A DNA stretch of 64,000 bases. It comes from Haliscomenobacter sp965225875 (lineage in GTDB: Bacteria; Bacteroidota; Bacteroidia; Chitinophagales; Saprospiraceae). Below are positions 54,158-63,800 of this stretch, piece after piece. The notes beneath the pieces are model-generated. The model saw only the letters and a program-made list of their open reading frames with translations. It was not told the DNA's origin and made no database searches. The translations under genes were made by a program, and so were the position numbers. The stretch's first letter is position 1. The number at the start of each line of letters is the position of its first letter. Location: positions 2,356,001-2,420,000 of the forward strand of contig NZ_CBDDBS010000003.1 of the NCBI RefSeq assembly GCF_965225875.1, written 5' to 3'.

Positions 54158-55771
54158 TTAATTCTTCAACGGCAGCTCACCCAACAATCCCCGCAATACC
54201 CCATTGGTCCAGCCAAAGCCATCCTGTACCGGATACTCACCGCCCCCCGCTTTCAGGGTAATGTCGCTGACATTGTACTTTTCCACCATTTTGCCTGTTG
54301 CCTTATAGGTTTTTACATTGAGTTTGATCCAACGCGACTTGATGGTTTCAGCCAGTTTGTCCTGCTCGTAATGCCGAAGCCCCTGGATGCTTACCCATTG
54401 CAAGGGCGCCCAGCCATTGGGCGCATCCCATTGTTGGCCATTGAGATTGGCAGTACAAACCAGGCCACCAGCTTTGAGGAAGTTTTTTTCCACAACCTTC
54501 GCTGCACTGACGGCCTGGGCTGGCGTAGCCAATTGGTAGAACAATGGAAACATCCCGGCTAAGGACAAGACCCCCGTTGGAGTGCCTTTGACCCAATCGT
54601 AATCCACAAAATAGCCTGCCTGGGCATCCCAGCAGTATTTTTGGATGGCCTTGTTTCGAGCTTCCGCCAGAGCTTGATACTCCTGAAATTTGCTTTGGTT
54701 CTTATTGATTTGATGCGCTCTGGCAATGGTCATTTCCAGGTTGTACAGCAGCGTATTTAGATCGACCGGGATGATCCAGGTGGTGCGAATGGTGTTGAGT
54801 TTCATTGGGTCACTCAACCAACGACTGCTAAAATCCCAGCCCGATTCACAGGCCGAGCGCAAATCCCGGTACAACTCCCCTGCGGGGCGCTTGGTGGTTT
54901 TGGACAGTTCTACGTCTGCTGCATACATTTCGGCGCGGGGACTGGCACTGTTGTCGTAATAACGATTGAGAATCGAGCCATCTGGCATTTGTACTACCTT
55001 CAATTCTGCCTTATGATCCGGTCTCAATTTCTCCTGGCCTTTCATCCAGTACTGGTACTCTTTTTCCATTTGGGGCAAATATTTGACATAGATGTCCTCC
55101 CCTTTTTCTTCAGCCAGAATTTTCACCATCCCTGCAAAAAAGGGAGGCTGTGAGCGTGACAAAAAGTACGTGCGGTTGCCATTGGGGATAAAACCAATGG
55201 TGTCGATGAGGAAAGCAAAGTTGTCGATCATGTTGTTGATCAGATCCGCCCGGCCATCTTTTTGCAAACCCAACATCGTAAAATAGCTGTCCCAATAATA
55301 CACCTCCCCGAAGCGTCCACCAGGGACTACGTAAGGATTTGGCAGAGGGATCAGCGTGCCCCGATGCCGCTCATCGGGATTCCGGGTCAGTACATCCCAC
55401 AGGGCTTGAATGTGCTTTTCGGGGGCCTGGCTGGTATCCGATTTGAAGCCACTGGAATAGGCATGGGGCATTTCAAAACGATCAAGTACAAATTGCTTGA
55501 GGTTGAAGTTGGGTTCTTTGCGCAACTCTACGTAATCAGCCATGATTTGGTCTACACTAACCTTGGGCGTGCAGTCTGGAAAGGTTTTGCCATCGGGAAA
55601 TATTTTACCCAACTGTACATCAATGAACAATTGCCCCAAGCGCTGTGCAGGATCGTACAGGAATGGTTCACTAGCCTGGGCAGCACTCGTCGTGCCTCCT
55701 TGGTTGGCGGATTGCCGGCATGCGGTAGTTAATAAAATCAGCGCTAAAGGCATGATGGTGCTCAATTTCAT
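54158..55771 (-). CDS. treA: Trehalase (GH37), lipoprotein
   Basis: This is a 537-residue enzyme that splits trehalose to two glucose. The signal is a lipobox (LILLTTACRQ), so it is probably membrane-anchored in the periplasm. Signature 1 is PGGRFGEVYYWDSYF and signature 2 is QWDAPNGWAPLQW. The catalytic-acid Glu region near the C-terminus is MVEKYNV, followed by GGGEYPVQDGFGWTNGV. The length matches bacterial TreA. It heads a unit with a response regulator and kinase, which may sense its substrate, product or osmotic state (inference). A palindromic element begins 41 nt upstream. Confidence 0.94.
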   Translation of the reverse strand: MKLSTIMPLALILLTTACRQSANQGGTTSAAQASEPFLYDPAQRLGQLFIDVQLGKIFPDGKTFPDCTPKVSVDQIMADYVELRKEPNFNLKQFVLDRFEMPHAYSSGFKSDTSQAPEKHIQALWDVLTRNPDERHRGTLIPLPNPYVVPGGRFGEVYYWDSYFTMLGLQKDGRADLINNMIDNFAFLIDTIGFIPNGNRTYFLSRSQPPFFAGMVKILAEEKGEDIYVKYLPQMEKEYQYWMKGQEKLRPDHKAELKVVQMPDGSILNRYYDNSASPRAEMYAADVELSKTTKRPAGELYRDLRSACESGWDFSSRWLSDPMKLNTIRTTWIIPVDLNTLLYNLEMTIARAHQINKNQSKFQEYQALAEARNKAIQKYCWDAQAGYFVDYDWVKGTPTGVLSLAGMFPLFYQLATPAQAVSAAKVVEKNFLKAGGLVCTANLNGQQWDAPNGWAPLQWVSIQGLRHYEQDKLAETIKSRWIKLNVKTYKATGKMVEKYNVSDITLKAGGGEYPVQDGFGWTNGVLRGLLGELPLKN

Positions 55772-55811
55772 GCGGTAAAGAATTGGTTATAGCCCAATGT
55801 TGGAATACATA

Positions 55812-55937
55812 GGGCGATAAAAAAATAGATGTTCATTTTGTCATAGGATTAGATAAGTAAACGGTTCAATTTAAGTGTCTTATCTAATCCTATGGCTTAG
55901 AAAAAATGAACATTTATTTTTGCCCCACTACTAGGCT
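55812..55937 (+). mobile_element. Palindromic hairpin element, copy 2 (MITE-like)
   Basis: GGGC at 55812 pairs with GCCC at 55925. The inner stem is TTAGATAAG/CTTATCTAA with a 21-nt loop (55858-55878) that differs from copy 1 at only two positions. The right end GCCCCACTACTA is identical to copy 1. It lies between the divergent trehalase and FIST genes. The right arm carries TATG-N20-TATTTTTG (55891-55922), one mismatch from a consensus promoter and directed towards the FIST gene. Confidence 0.75.
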
Positions 55938-56208
55938 TGCGGTTTCCGATGGGTTAAATAGTCGGGCAAAATAGGTAAATTGATGGGGAAGTACAAAAAA
56001 GGGGGAAATTTTGTTGGCTATACGTCGCTTTTTTAAAATTTATTTTTTGCATTCTAGCTCATTGCCCTATTTTTTGTAGCTTAATGGCGATTAAAATTTA
56101 CTGACTTCGGACGAAATTCAATTGTATCATCAAAAAAAATATTACTATATTTGCTATCCTCCTATTCCGCAGAACATTTACTTCAAATTATGGCAATTTT
56201 TGTACCCT
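55938..56208 (+). other. Leader region before the FIST gene
   Basis: AT-rich, with no gene and no further repeat recognised. If the promoter at 55891-55922 is used, this is a leader of about 280 nt. The frame of the FIST gene is open back to 56122, but those codons do not resemble protein. Confidence 0.4.
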
Positions 56209-57357
56209 ATGGTCATCCAGCAATCCATTTATGCGCAGCAGCAGTGGACCGACCTACCCACCAAAGGTAGTGTAGGAAAGGATGTGCATAGCCAATTGGT
56301 GTTGATTTTTGGGGCTAAAAACCACATTGCCGACCTAGGTCTACGCAGTCAAATCCGTGCCCGGTATCCGCAAGCGGATTTGGTATTTGCCTCCACGGCT
56401 GGTGAAATTTTCGACAATCAGGTTCTCGACCATACCCTCTGTACCATTGCCATAACCTTTGCCAATACCCCCACGCGTTGTGTTATCAGCAATATCAGGG
56501 ATTATCCTAGCAGCTATGCCATGGGCCAATGTCTGTTTCAACGCCTGGATCAGCCCGACCTCAACAGCATTTTTCTCGTGTCGGACGGCACACTGGTCAA
56601 TGGGAGTGACTTGATCGCTGGACTGAATGCAGAAAACAAAAAAGGAGTGCCCATCAGCGGGGGGCTGGCCGGAGATGGGGATCACTTTGCCAATACACTG
56701 GTTGGTTTGAATGACCACGTCGAAACCGGAAAAGTAGTCGCCGTTGGGTTTTATGGAGATGCTTTGAAAGTATACCACAGTTCCCTGGGTGGCTGGGATG
56801 AATTTGGCCGTGACCGCATCATCACCAAATCCGATAAAAATGTATTGTACGAATTGGATGGCAAAAACGCGCTTGATTTGTACAAGGAGTACCTCGGGCC
56901 ATTTTCAGCTGAACTACCTGGCTCTGCGCTGCTTTTTCCTATTTCCATCAAAACAGCTGAAAGTGAGCAAAAACTGGTACGCACCATTTTAACCATCGAT
57001 GAGACCCAAAAAAGCATGACCTTTGCCGGGAACATGCCCGAAGGTGCCACGGTACGCTTGATGAAAGCCAATTTTGACAAGCTAACGGAAGCCTCGGCTG
57101 AATCGGCTCGGCAAATCATGCAATATGCCAATCACCGCAACCTCGAGCTGGCCATTTTGATCAGTTGTGTGGGGCGCAAATTGGTGCTACAAGCCCGCAC
57201 TGAAGAAGAAGTATGGGCGGCAAAAAACATTCTGGGCGAAAACCCTGCCATTGCGGGTTTTTACTCCTATGGCGAATTATCACCCTACACCCCCAGTGGT
57301 CGTTGTGAATTGCACAACCAAACCATGACCATCACTGGCTTTTGTGAAAAATGTTAA
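56209..57357 (+). CDS. FIST-domain sensor protein
   Basis: This is a 382-residue protein without signal peptide, made of FIST N (about 15-215) and FIST C (about 225-365) domains, a ligand-sensing module found with kinases and cyclases. Landmarks are SQLVLIFGAKNH, DLVFASTAGEIFD, ISGGLAGDGDHF and the C-terminal FYSYGELSPY, GRCELHNQTMTITGF. The start MVIQQSIYAQQQW at 56209 is preferred to 56122. The hybrid kinase follows after 17 nt, so the FIST protein probably supplies its input. FIST proteins are proposed to bind small molecules such as amino acids; the ligand is unknown. Confidence 0.88.
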   Translation: MVIQQSIYAQQQWTDLPTKGSVGKDVHSQLVLIFGAKNHIADLGLRSQIRARYPQADLVFASTAGEIFDNQVLDHTLCTIAITFANTPTRCVISNIRDYPSSYAMGQCLFQRLDQPDLNSIFLVSDGTLVNGSDLIAGLNAENKKGVPISGGLAGDGDHFANTLVGLNDHVETGKVVAVGFYGDALKVYHSSLGGWDEFGRDRIITKSDKNVLYELDGKNALDLYKEYLGPFSAELPGSALLFPISIKTAESEQKLVRTILTIDETQKSMTFAGNMPEGATVRLMKANFDKLTEASAESARQIMQYANHRNLELAILISCVGRKLVLQARTEEEVWAAKNILGENPAIAGFYSYGELSPYTPSGRCELHNQTMTITGFCEKC

Positions 57358-57374
57358 AGTCTTTTCTTTGAACC

Positions 57375-58880
57375 ATGGATGTACACCCTACACTAATTGC
57401 CCAAGTCAAAAAACACATGCCGGAATCTGCCCAGTCTGATTCGGACTTGTTGGCTTTGTTGCAATCGATTTCTCACCATTATTATTCCATGGAACGGGAC
57501 AAGAGGTTGACCGAACATGCTTTTGAAGTCAGCGAAAAAGAATACCAGGAGTTGTTGAACGACCTGCGTCGGGAAAACGAACTCAAACAGCAGTCCATTT
57601 CCAAAATCAAAGCAGTTACCCTGGCACTGGATGCCAATTCCAATACCGAGCACCGCGAAGGTGAAGACCTTTTGGACGTGATCCAGTTTTTGGAGCGCCA
57701 AATTGTCAAAACCAAAATTCTGGAAGAGGAGTTGTTACAAGCCAAAGAAATTGCAGAGTCTTCATCCAAAGCCAAAAGTAATTTTCTCTCGGTGATGAGC
57801 CACGAAATTCGGACACCACTGAATGCAATTATTGGGTTTATCCATTTGATGTCAACCGAGCCGAGCCTTCCTACTCAGGTAGATTACATCAAGGCCATCA
57901 ATATTTCTTCGCAAAACCTGTTGAACCTTGTAAACGACATCCTCGATTTTTCCAAGATTGAAGAAGGAAAAATTGAGTTTCTCTATTCCAAAATCAACAT
58001 CCGCACACTCATCCACGAAATCAAACTGGCCAATACCTTTCGAGCCAATGAAAGGGAAAACCGCATCACGGTAATGTTGGATGAAGATTTGCCTACCTTT
58101 GTACTTGGGGACGAGGTACGTTTGAGTCAAATTCTCAACAACCTGATTTCCAACGCCATTAAATTTACCCACCGCGGGCAAATCCGTATCGAAATCCACA
58201 AATATGGGGAGTGTGAAAACCACCACCAAATCCAGTTTGTCATTAAAGATACCGGGGTAGGCATTGCCCCAGAGGCCAAAACCCTCATCTTTGAACGCTT
58301 TACCCAGGCCAACTCTGAAATCGACAGGCAATACGGCGGCTCCGGACTGGGTTTGTCCATAGTCAAAAAACTCCTGGAGTTGCAAGGCAAGGAGATTTCA
58401 GTAGAGAGTGAACCCGACAAGGGCTCCACGTTCACCTTTTGTATGGATTTTGGGAAGTGCACAGAGGAGGAAATGATCCTTTCTACCCATGAAGACAAAA
58501 GCAGCCAACACCTCGCTGGGGTTAAAATATTACTCGTTGAAGATGTGTACATCAACAGTGTGATGGCCAGAACCATGCTCAAAAATTGGAAAGCCGAAGT
58601 AGATTTGGCGGAAAACGGGCAAATCGCCATCGAGATGTGCATGCAAAAGGACTACGATGTCATTTTGATGGATCTACAAATGCCGGTTATGGATGGCATT
58701 ACTGCTACGACCAAAATACGGGACTTTGATCCCTACATCCCCATCATTGCCCTTACGGCCTCCTCCTCCTACGAAACACAAAACGACATCAAGGCTTGTG
58801 GCATGGATGATTTTATCGCCAAACCGTTTAATCCTTATGTATTGTTTGAAACGATTAAGAAACGGGTGGTGAAAGTATAG
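57375..58880 (+). CDS. Cytosolic hybrid histidine kinase/response regulator
   Basis: This is a 501-residue protein with no membrane segment: an N-terminal helical/coiled-coil part (about 20-135), HisKA with FLSVMSHEIRTPLNA, ATPase with NLISNAIKFTHRG, KDTGVGIA and GSGLGLSIVKKL, and a C-terminal receiver (about 378-500) with VEDV, phospho-acceptor Asp in VILMDLQMPVMDG and Lys in FIAKPFNP. It has no output DNA-binding domain, so it must relay to another protein. It is translated from the same unit as the FIST sensor. Confidence 0.93.
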   Translation: MDVHPTLIAQVKKHMPESAQSDSDLLALLQSISHHYYSMERDKRLTEHAFEVSEKEYQELLNDLRRENELKQQSISKIKAVTLALDANSNTEHREGEDLLDVIQFLERQIVKTKILEEELLQAKEIAESSSKAKSNFLSVMSHEIRTPLNAIIGFIHLMSTEPSLPTQVDYIKAINISSQNLLNLVNDILDFSKIEEGKIEFLYSKINIRTLIHEIKLANTFRANERENRITVMLDEDLPTFVLGDEVRLSQILNNLISNAIKFTHRGQIRIEIHKYGECENHHQIQFVIKDTGVGIAPEAKTLIFERFTQANSEIDRQYGGSGLGLSIVKKLLELQGKEISVESEPDKGSTFTFCMDFGKCTEEEMILSTHEDKSSQHLAGVKILLVEDVYINSVMARTMLKNWKAEVDLAENGQIAIEMCMQKDYDVILMDLQMPVMDGITATTKIRDFDPYIPIIALTASSSYETQNDIKACGMDDFIAKPFNPYVLFETIKKRVVKV

Positions 58881-59057
58881 AAAAAAGGTAACTATATAGC
58901 AGCCGCCTGCGGCGGAATTTTTTACCACAAAGGCACAAAGGCACAAAGACATTAAGCTCTAAAATGTTGTGTCTTTGTGTCTCTGTGCCTTTGTGGTAAA
59001 AAAATTGAATGTGAAATCCACCGCAGGTGGATGGGTGCTAAATAGTTACGAAAAAAG
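58881..59057. mobile_element. 162-nt palindrome with flanking AAAAAAG repeats (MITE-like)
   Basis: The palindrome runs from 58888 (GTAACTATATAGCAGCC) to 59049 (GGGTGCTAAATAGTTAC on the right arm). The inner arms are CCGCCTGCGG... and ACCACAAAGGCACAAAGG..., with complementary right-arm partners. AAAAAAG occurs just outside both ends (58881-58887 and 59051-59057), like a target-site duplication. It begins directly after the hybrid-kinase stop codon. Confidence 0.65.
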
Positions 59058-59121
59058 AGAAGTTTGAGGTTGTTTGACAATCAACTGCTTGATCATCAAA
59101 CAACATCAAATTTATTCAATA

Positions 59122-60753
59122 TCAGAATCTTGCCGTCAAACCCACCAGACCATTCATCCCCAGTACCGGGTAATGTTGCCAGCGTTGGCGGCGGTTGTCC
59201 ATCAAGTTGTTTAGGCGGGCAAAAAGCCCAATATTTTCGGTCAATTGGTATTCAGCACCAGCACTTATATCCAGGAGTGGGTTCAAACTGCGCGACTCGT
59301 TGTTGGTAGTGCGGGCAGGTACCCCGTTTTGCAAAAATAAATCTGCCCGTACCTTCAGTTTTTCATCCAGCAACCTTACGACTGCTCCAATATTTAAAGT
59401 CAGGGAAGGCAAATGCCAGGGCTTTTCTTCCCTTTGTAGGTCAAACACATTTTGGCTGAAGGCCGCAATCAAAGCCACATTGTCCAACAATTGGGTCGAA
59501 AGTTCGCCACTGATGGTGATAATGTTGGCCGTATCGTACAATACATTAAAGCGAGGAATGGAGTCGCCATTGGTCACAAACAAGGCCAGGTTGTCCACGG
59601 TTTTGTAGCCCACTTGCCCTCGGTATTTGACGCCTTTGAACTCCCCTTTGATCCCCCCAAAGAAATTGTAGTAGAAGGAGTTGCGGATGTCTATCCGTGA
59701 AGACAAAAATGGATTGTAATCGGTCAGGTTGCGGAAGTTGTTCTTTTGCAATCCACCTTCAATCCCTGCGAAGGCAGTGATCAGATTGTCTACTACATTA
59801 ACCGATGCTTCGAGATCGGGATAAATGTAGTATTGATCTGCGTGGGAAGCGATATTGGCACCAACTTTGAAGCGGAAACGATCAGAGTGGAACCCAAAGT
59901 TGGGCTTGAGGAAAAAGTTGTTCAAACTTTGGCTGGTCGTGTCATCATAGCCGGTAAAGTCAGTTTGTAGCGTGACACTCAGAGGGTGCTTTTTGTCAAA
60001 CCATTTGGTACCGGTCAAAGCCAGGTCGAACCCCGTTTCTCGCGCAGCATAGTTGTCTTCCATGGCGTACAAATCCACACTGGCGCTATAGTTGAAATCC
60101 GCTACGGTTGGTTCACTGTTGTATACTTTGGCCTTTGCATAAAAGGTATTGAAGCGTTGCTTCACGTCTTTGGCATCATAGCTCAATTGGGTGGGGAAAT
60201 CGTCGTCAAGGTCGTTGTACCCGTAAAAATGCAAGGTATTGGACTTGAATCCCACATCACCCAACAGGGAGAAACCCTTGTCCGTTTTATAAATGGCGTT
60301 CCCATTGATCTCCGTGGTGCTGAATCGCTGGTTTTCAACTTTTTTGCTGTTGTCGGCAGAGTAATGGTTCAGGTCGATGCCCACATTCAGGTTATCCGTA
60401 GCCACGAAATCGTGCGATCCATCAAAATAAAAAGCCCGAGGGAAACCCATCCCACCTTGTAGATAAGTCCGGTACACATCTGCCTTAGGATCGGTACGCC
60501 ATTCCAGTGGGCGAATTTTTGGTGCAGGGTAATTGACGTTCAAAGGTTTGGCCAAAATGTTGTAGAACTGCCTGCGATTGGCGGTATCTATCGGTGGCAA
60601 AACAGGAGGTACGACAAAACGTTCTGCGTCGATCAAGCGGGCATTGAACTGCTTGATCACGTCGACCGATTCGGTGGGCAAGTTTTTTTGAGCCATACTG
60701 GCGCTGCCGATGCAAAAGAATAAGGCGGCCAGAAAAATATATTGTTTGTACAT
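59122..60753 (-). CDS. Outer-membrane beta-barrel protein (TonB-receptor-like)
   Basis: This is a 543-residue protein with signal peptide (IFLAALFFCIGSASMAQ). After a proline-rich linker it consists of some 16 amphipathic strands with alternating aromatic residues and ends in a barrel-closing strand (GMNGLVGLTARF, terminal Phe) as in TonB-dependent receptors. It lacks a plug domain and TonB box, so it is not a full receptor. It lies 110 nt downstream of a large TPR protein gene on the same strand, and the pair may form an envelope complex. Confidence 0.75.
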   Translation of the reverse strand: MYKQYIFLAALFFCIGSASMAQKNLPTESVDVIKQFNARLIDAERFVVPPVLPPIDTANRRQFYNILAKPLNVNYPAPKIRPLEWRTDPKADVYRTYLQGGMGFPRAFYFDGSHDFVATDNLNVGIDLNHYSADNSKKVENQRFSTTEINGNAIYKTDKGFSLLGDVGFKSNTLHFYGYNDLDDDFPTQLSYDAKDVKQRFNTFYAKAKVYNSEPTVADFNYSASVDLYAMEDNYAARETGFDLALTGTKWFDKKHPLSVTLQTDFTGYDDTTSQSLNNFFLKPNFGFHSDRFRFKVGANIASHADQYYIYPDLEASVNVVDNLITAFAGIEGGLQKNNFRNLTDYNPFLSSRIDIRNSFYYNFFGGIKGEFKGVKYRGQVGYKTVDNLALFVTNGDSIPRFNVLYDTANIITISGELSTQLLDNVALIAAFSQNVFDLQREEKPWHLPSLTLNIGAVVRLLDEKLKVRADLFLQNGVPARTTNNESRSLNPLLDISAGAEYQLTENIGLFARLNNLMDNRRQRWQHYPVLGMNGLVGLTARF

Positions 60754-60797
60754 GGTTGTTTACACTTTAAAAATGAACATTCAATTGCAGATTTCGA

Positions 60798-60849
60798 GAT
60801 TTAGGATTTCGGAAAATTCCAAGCCTGAAAGCTACCGAAATCCGAAATC
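60798..60849. repeat. Hairpin between TPR gene and barrel gene
   Basis: GATTTAGGATTTCGG (60798-60812) and CCGAAATCCGAAATC (60835-60849) form a 15-bp stem with one mismatch. It lies between two same-strand genes and could partly terminate or process the transcript. Confidence 0.6.
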
Positions 60850-60863
60850 ACAATTCCGAAATA

Positions 60864-63800
60864 TCAATTACCACCGCCACTCTTCTGAAACTCCAACAGA
60901 TTGCTCTCAGGGGTTTTGTTCAGCGGAGAACTAGCCTCAATTTGTTTGTTGATCTGAGCCAAACGGGTTTTGGCAGTATTCACCAAGTCTTTGTCCTCAT
61001 CAAAGTTTTCCAGCAATGCTTCCAAAGCTGCTTTGGCGTTGTACAAGTCTCCTTTATCAGCAAATACGTCCGCCAGGAGGAGTACACTCTTGGCTACCCA
61101 AAAAGGATAGGCGGAACTTTTTTGGTTCGCTTCCAAACACAACTGTTGAGCCCGGTCTAGATTGCGTTGTTTGTAATTGATAAAAGCGATGAGGTAGCGG
61201 GCTTCTGCGGTTTGTTCGTTGTCGCTGGTTTGTACTACTTTTTGCAGTGCAGGCAGTGCGTTGGTATAGTCATTGTTGTCAAAAGCCTGTTTGCCGATGT
61301 AGAAATTGGCCGTAGAGATTTGAGCGGCATTGGCTCGGGGATTGCTGGCTACTTTTTGGGCCAGAGCAGCAACTGCTGGTTTGTTGCCCGCCCGGTAAGC
61401 GCTACGCATGGCACCGAGTTGAGCTTCAAAGATGATGTTTTCATCCGTGCTGGCCCTTTCCAAATCTGAATAGTACTTGTAGGCTTTGTTGAAATCCAGT
61501 TCGTGGTTGTACGCAATGACGGCGCCTTTTTCCAGGGCTTTTACGTAGAATTTGCCAGCTCCCTGTAGGATTACCCAGTCGTAATCTTTCAATGCCAGGC
61601 TATACTGTTGGGTAGCTACGTAAGAATCGCCCCGATGGAAATAAGCGGTTGACAAATACAAACCTTGTGGAAAAGAGCGGATGTAGCTGGTAAAACCTTC
61701 AATGGCACGTGGATAGTCCGCATTTTCGTACTTGATTTCAGCAGCACGGAAATTGACGGAGTCACGTTTGAGGTTGTCCACCTTGTAGCCAGGAATGGTT
61801 TCCAGGAAGGCGAAATATTCACCGGGTTTACCCAGGTCTTTCACATAAATTTCTTCCAAAGAGGCCCGAGCCAAATTGGCTTCACTAGCTTCGGGGCTAT
61901 TTTTAAACACCTGCTTGTAATAGTTGATCGCCCCATCGTAGTTGCCCGCATTGTAGTTGATCAAGCCCAGGGCGAGAAAACCCTGATTGACCAGCGGTGA
62001 TTTGCCGCGGTACTTGGTTACCAGGTTTTGTAGATGAGGGATGGCGTCGTTGGCACGGCCAATTTCCTGATAGGTTTGTCCAATGCGCAAGAGTGCGTCG
62101 TCGGCAAATTCAGAGCCAGGGAAGTCCCGGGTCAAACGCTCCAAGGCAGCAATTTCTTCCGTTCTGCGGCCACGCAAGCCTTCGATAATCGCCTTCTGAT
62201 AAATGGCATAGTCAAAACCGCCGTATTTGCGGTCGATGGCTTCGTTGTAATACCGCAAGGCATTGTCGTACTGGTTGAACTTGAAGAAAGAGTCACCCAG
62301 ACGCAGCGTAGCATCACCCAGCACGTTATTGGCTACTTTGTCGTTGCGGTACAAGCTGCGGTTGCGGTTGATACCGTCGACCGTAGCCTGGAAAAATCCA
62401 CGTGCACGCTCATAGTTGTCTTGTTTGATTAGGTTGTAGCCCTGAATGTAGTTGGCCGTAGCTACCGAAGATTCTTCGGGCAAATTGCTGATGCTACGGG
62501 ACAAACCGAGGAAGCGATCCAGGTATTGAGCGCTTTCCTGGTAGTTCTTTTCGCGATGCGCAACATCACCCAACCAAAAGAGGGCGATTGCTTGAACGCT
62601 CATGTCTATCGGATTCTCCAGCGATTTTTGCAAAATCTCGCGTGCAGCCTGGTTTTCATTGTTTTGCAACAATTGCAAGCCCCGGTTTACGGCCACTTTT
62701 TGATAAGTTGCCTGCATTTGAGGCTGTAATCCTCCCCCATTGCGGCGGCGAATATCTGTGATGATTTCCAGTGCTTGTTGATAGTCCCGGTAGTTGAGCA
62801 ACACATCAGCCAACAAGCGCTGAGCATCCTGATAGTAGCGTGAATTGGGCGCAAAATCAGTCAGGTTGGCTACTGCTTCGCGGGGTTGGTTCAACTCATA
62901 AGCCAACTTGGCATAGTTGAAGGTTGCCTCCTCCTTGATGACTGGATCAAAATTCAAACGTTTGGCCGCAGCTAAAGCGTTTAATGCATTGTTCTTCTGG
63001 TTGACTTTCAGGTAACAGTCAGCCAAATAAAACATGGCGTTTTGACCAATGGGAGATTCAGCTCCTGACAAAGGTTTTAAGGTTTGAATGGCCTTCTGAA
63101 AATTACCCGTTTGGTATTGGGTATACCCGATTTGGTACAATTCTTCCTCGCGCAATTTTTTGGAATTCTCCTGATAGTATTCCAAATAGGGCAATGCCCT
63201 TTGGTAATTGCCCAATTCGAAATAGGATTGACCAACCAACTGCTGGATTTCCTTCAAGTCCCGAATACCTTTGTCATTCGCTTTAGGCTCAGCATAGGCA
63301 ATGACGTCCTGGTATTTTTTCTGTGCAAACAGGATTTGGGTCAGGTAAAAAGGAATATAGGGCCGGTAGGTAGGGTTGCTCTCCACAATTTGCAAGGAGG
63401 TTGCCGCCTGGGCATAATCTCCTTCAAAAAAAGAGCTTAAACCCATGTAATAATTGGCTGGTGCATAATATTCACCATCCGCCTCAGCAATGACGTCGCG
63501 GAAAAACGACTTGGCCAGATTAAATTCTTTCAGTGCAAAATTGGCGTAGCCCTGGCGAAAACGCATCTGGGTCAAAGTGCTCTTGGACATTCCCAAAGTA
63601 GGCACTTCGTTGTAAAACTCCAGTGCTTTGGCATAATCCGCTACGTTGAAGTAATAGTTGCCCATATCCATCAAGGCTTCCTGGTATTCAGGATCGGGAC
63701 GGAAGGAGCGGATGAAATCCATGGTCATGATTTCACCTTCCTTTTGGCGCAATTCAACTGCACATTTGGCCATATACAATGCTGCCCGGGTACGAAAGCT

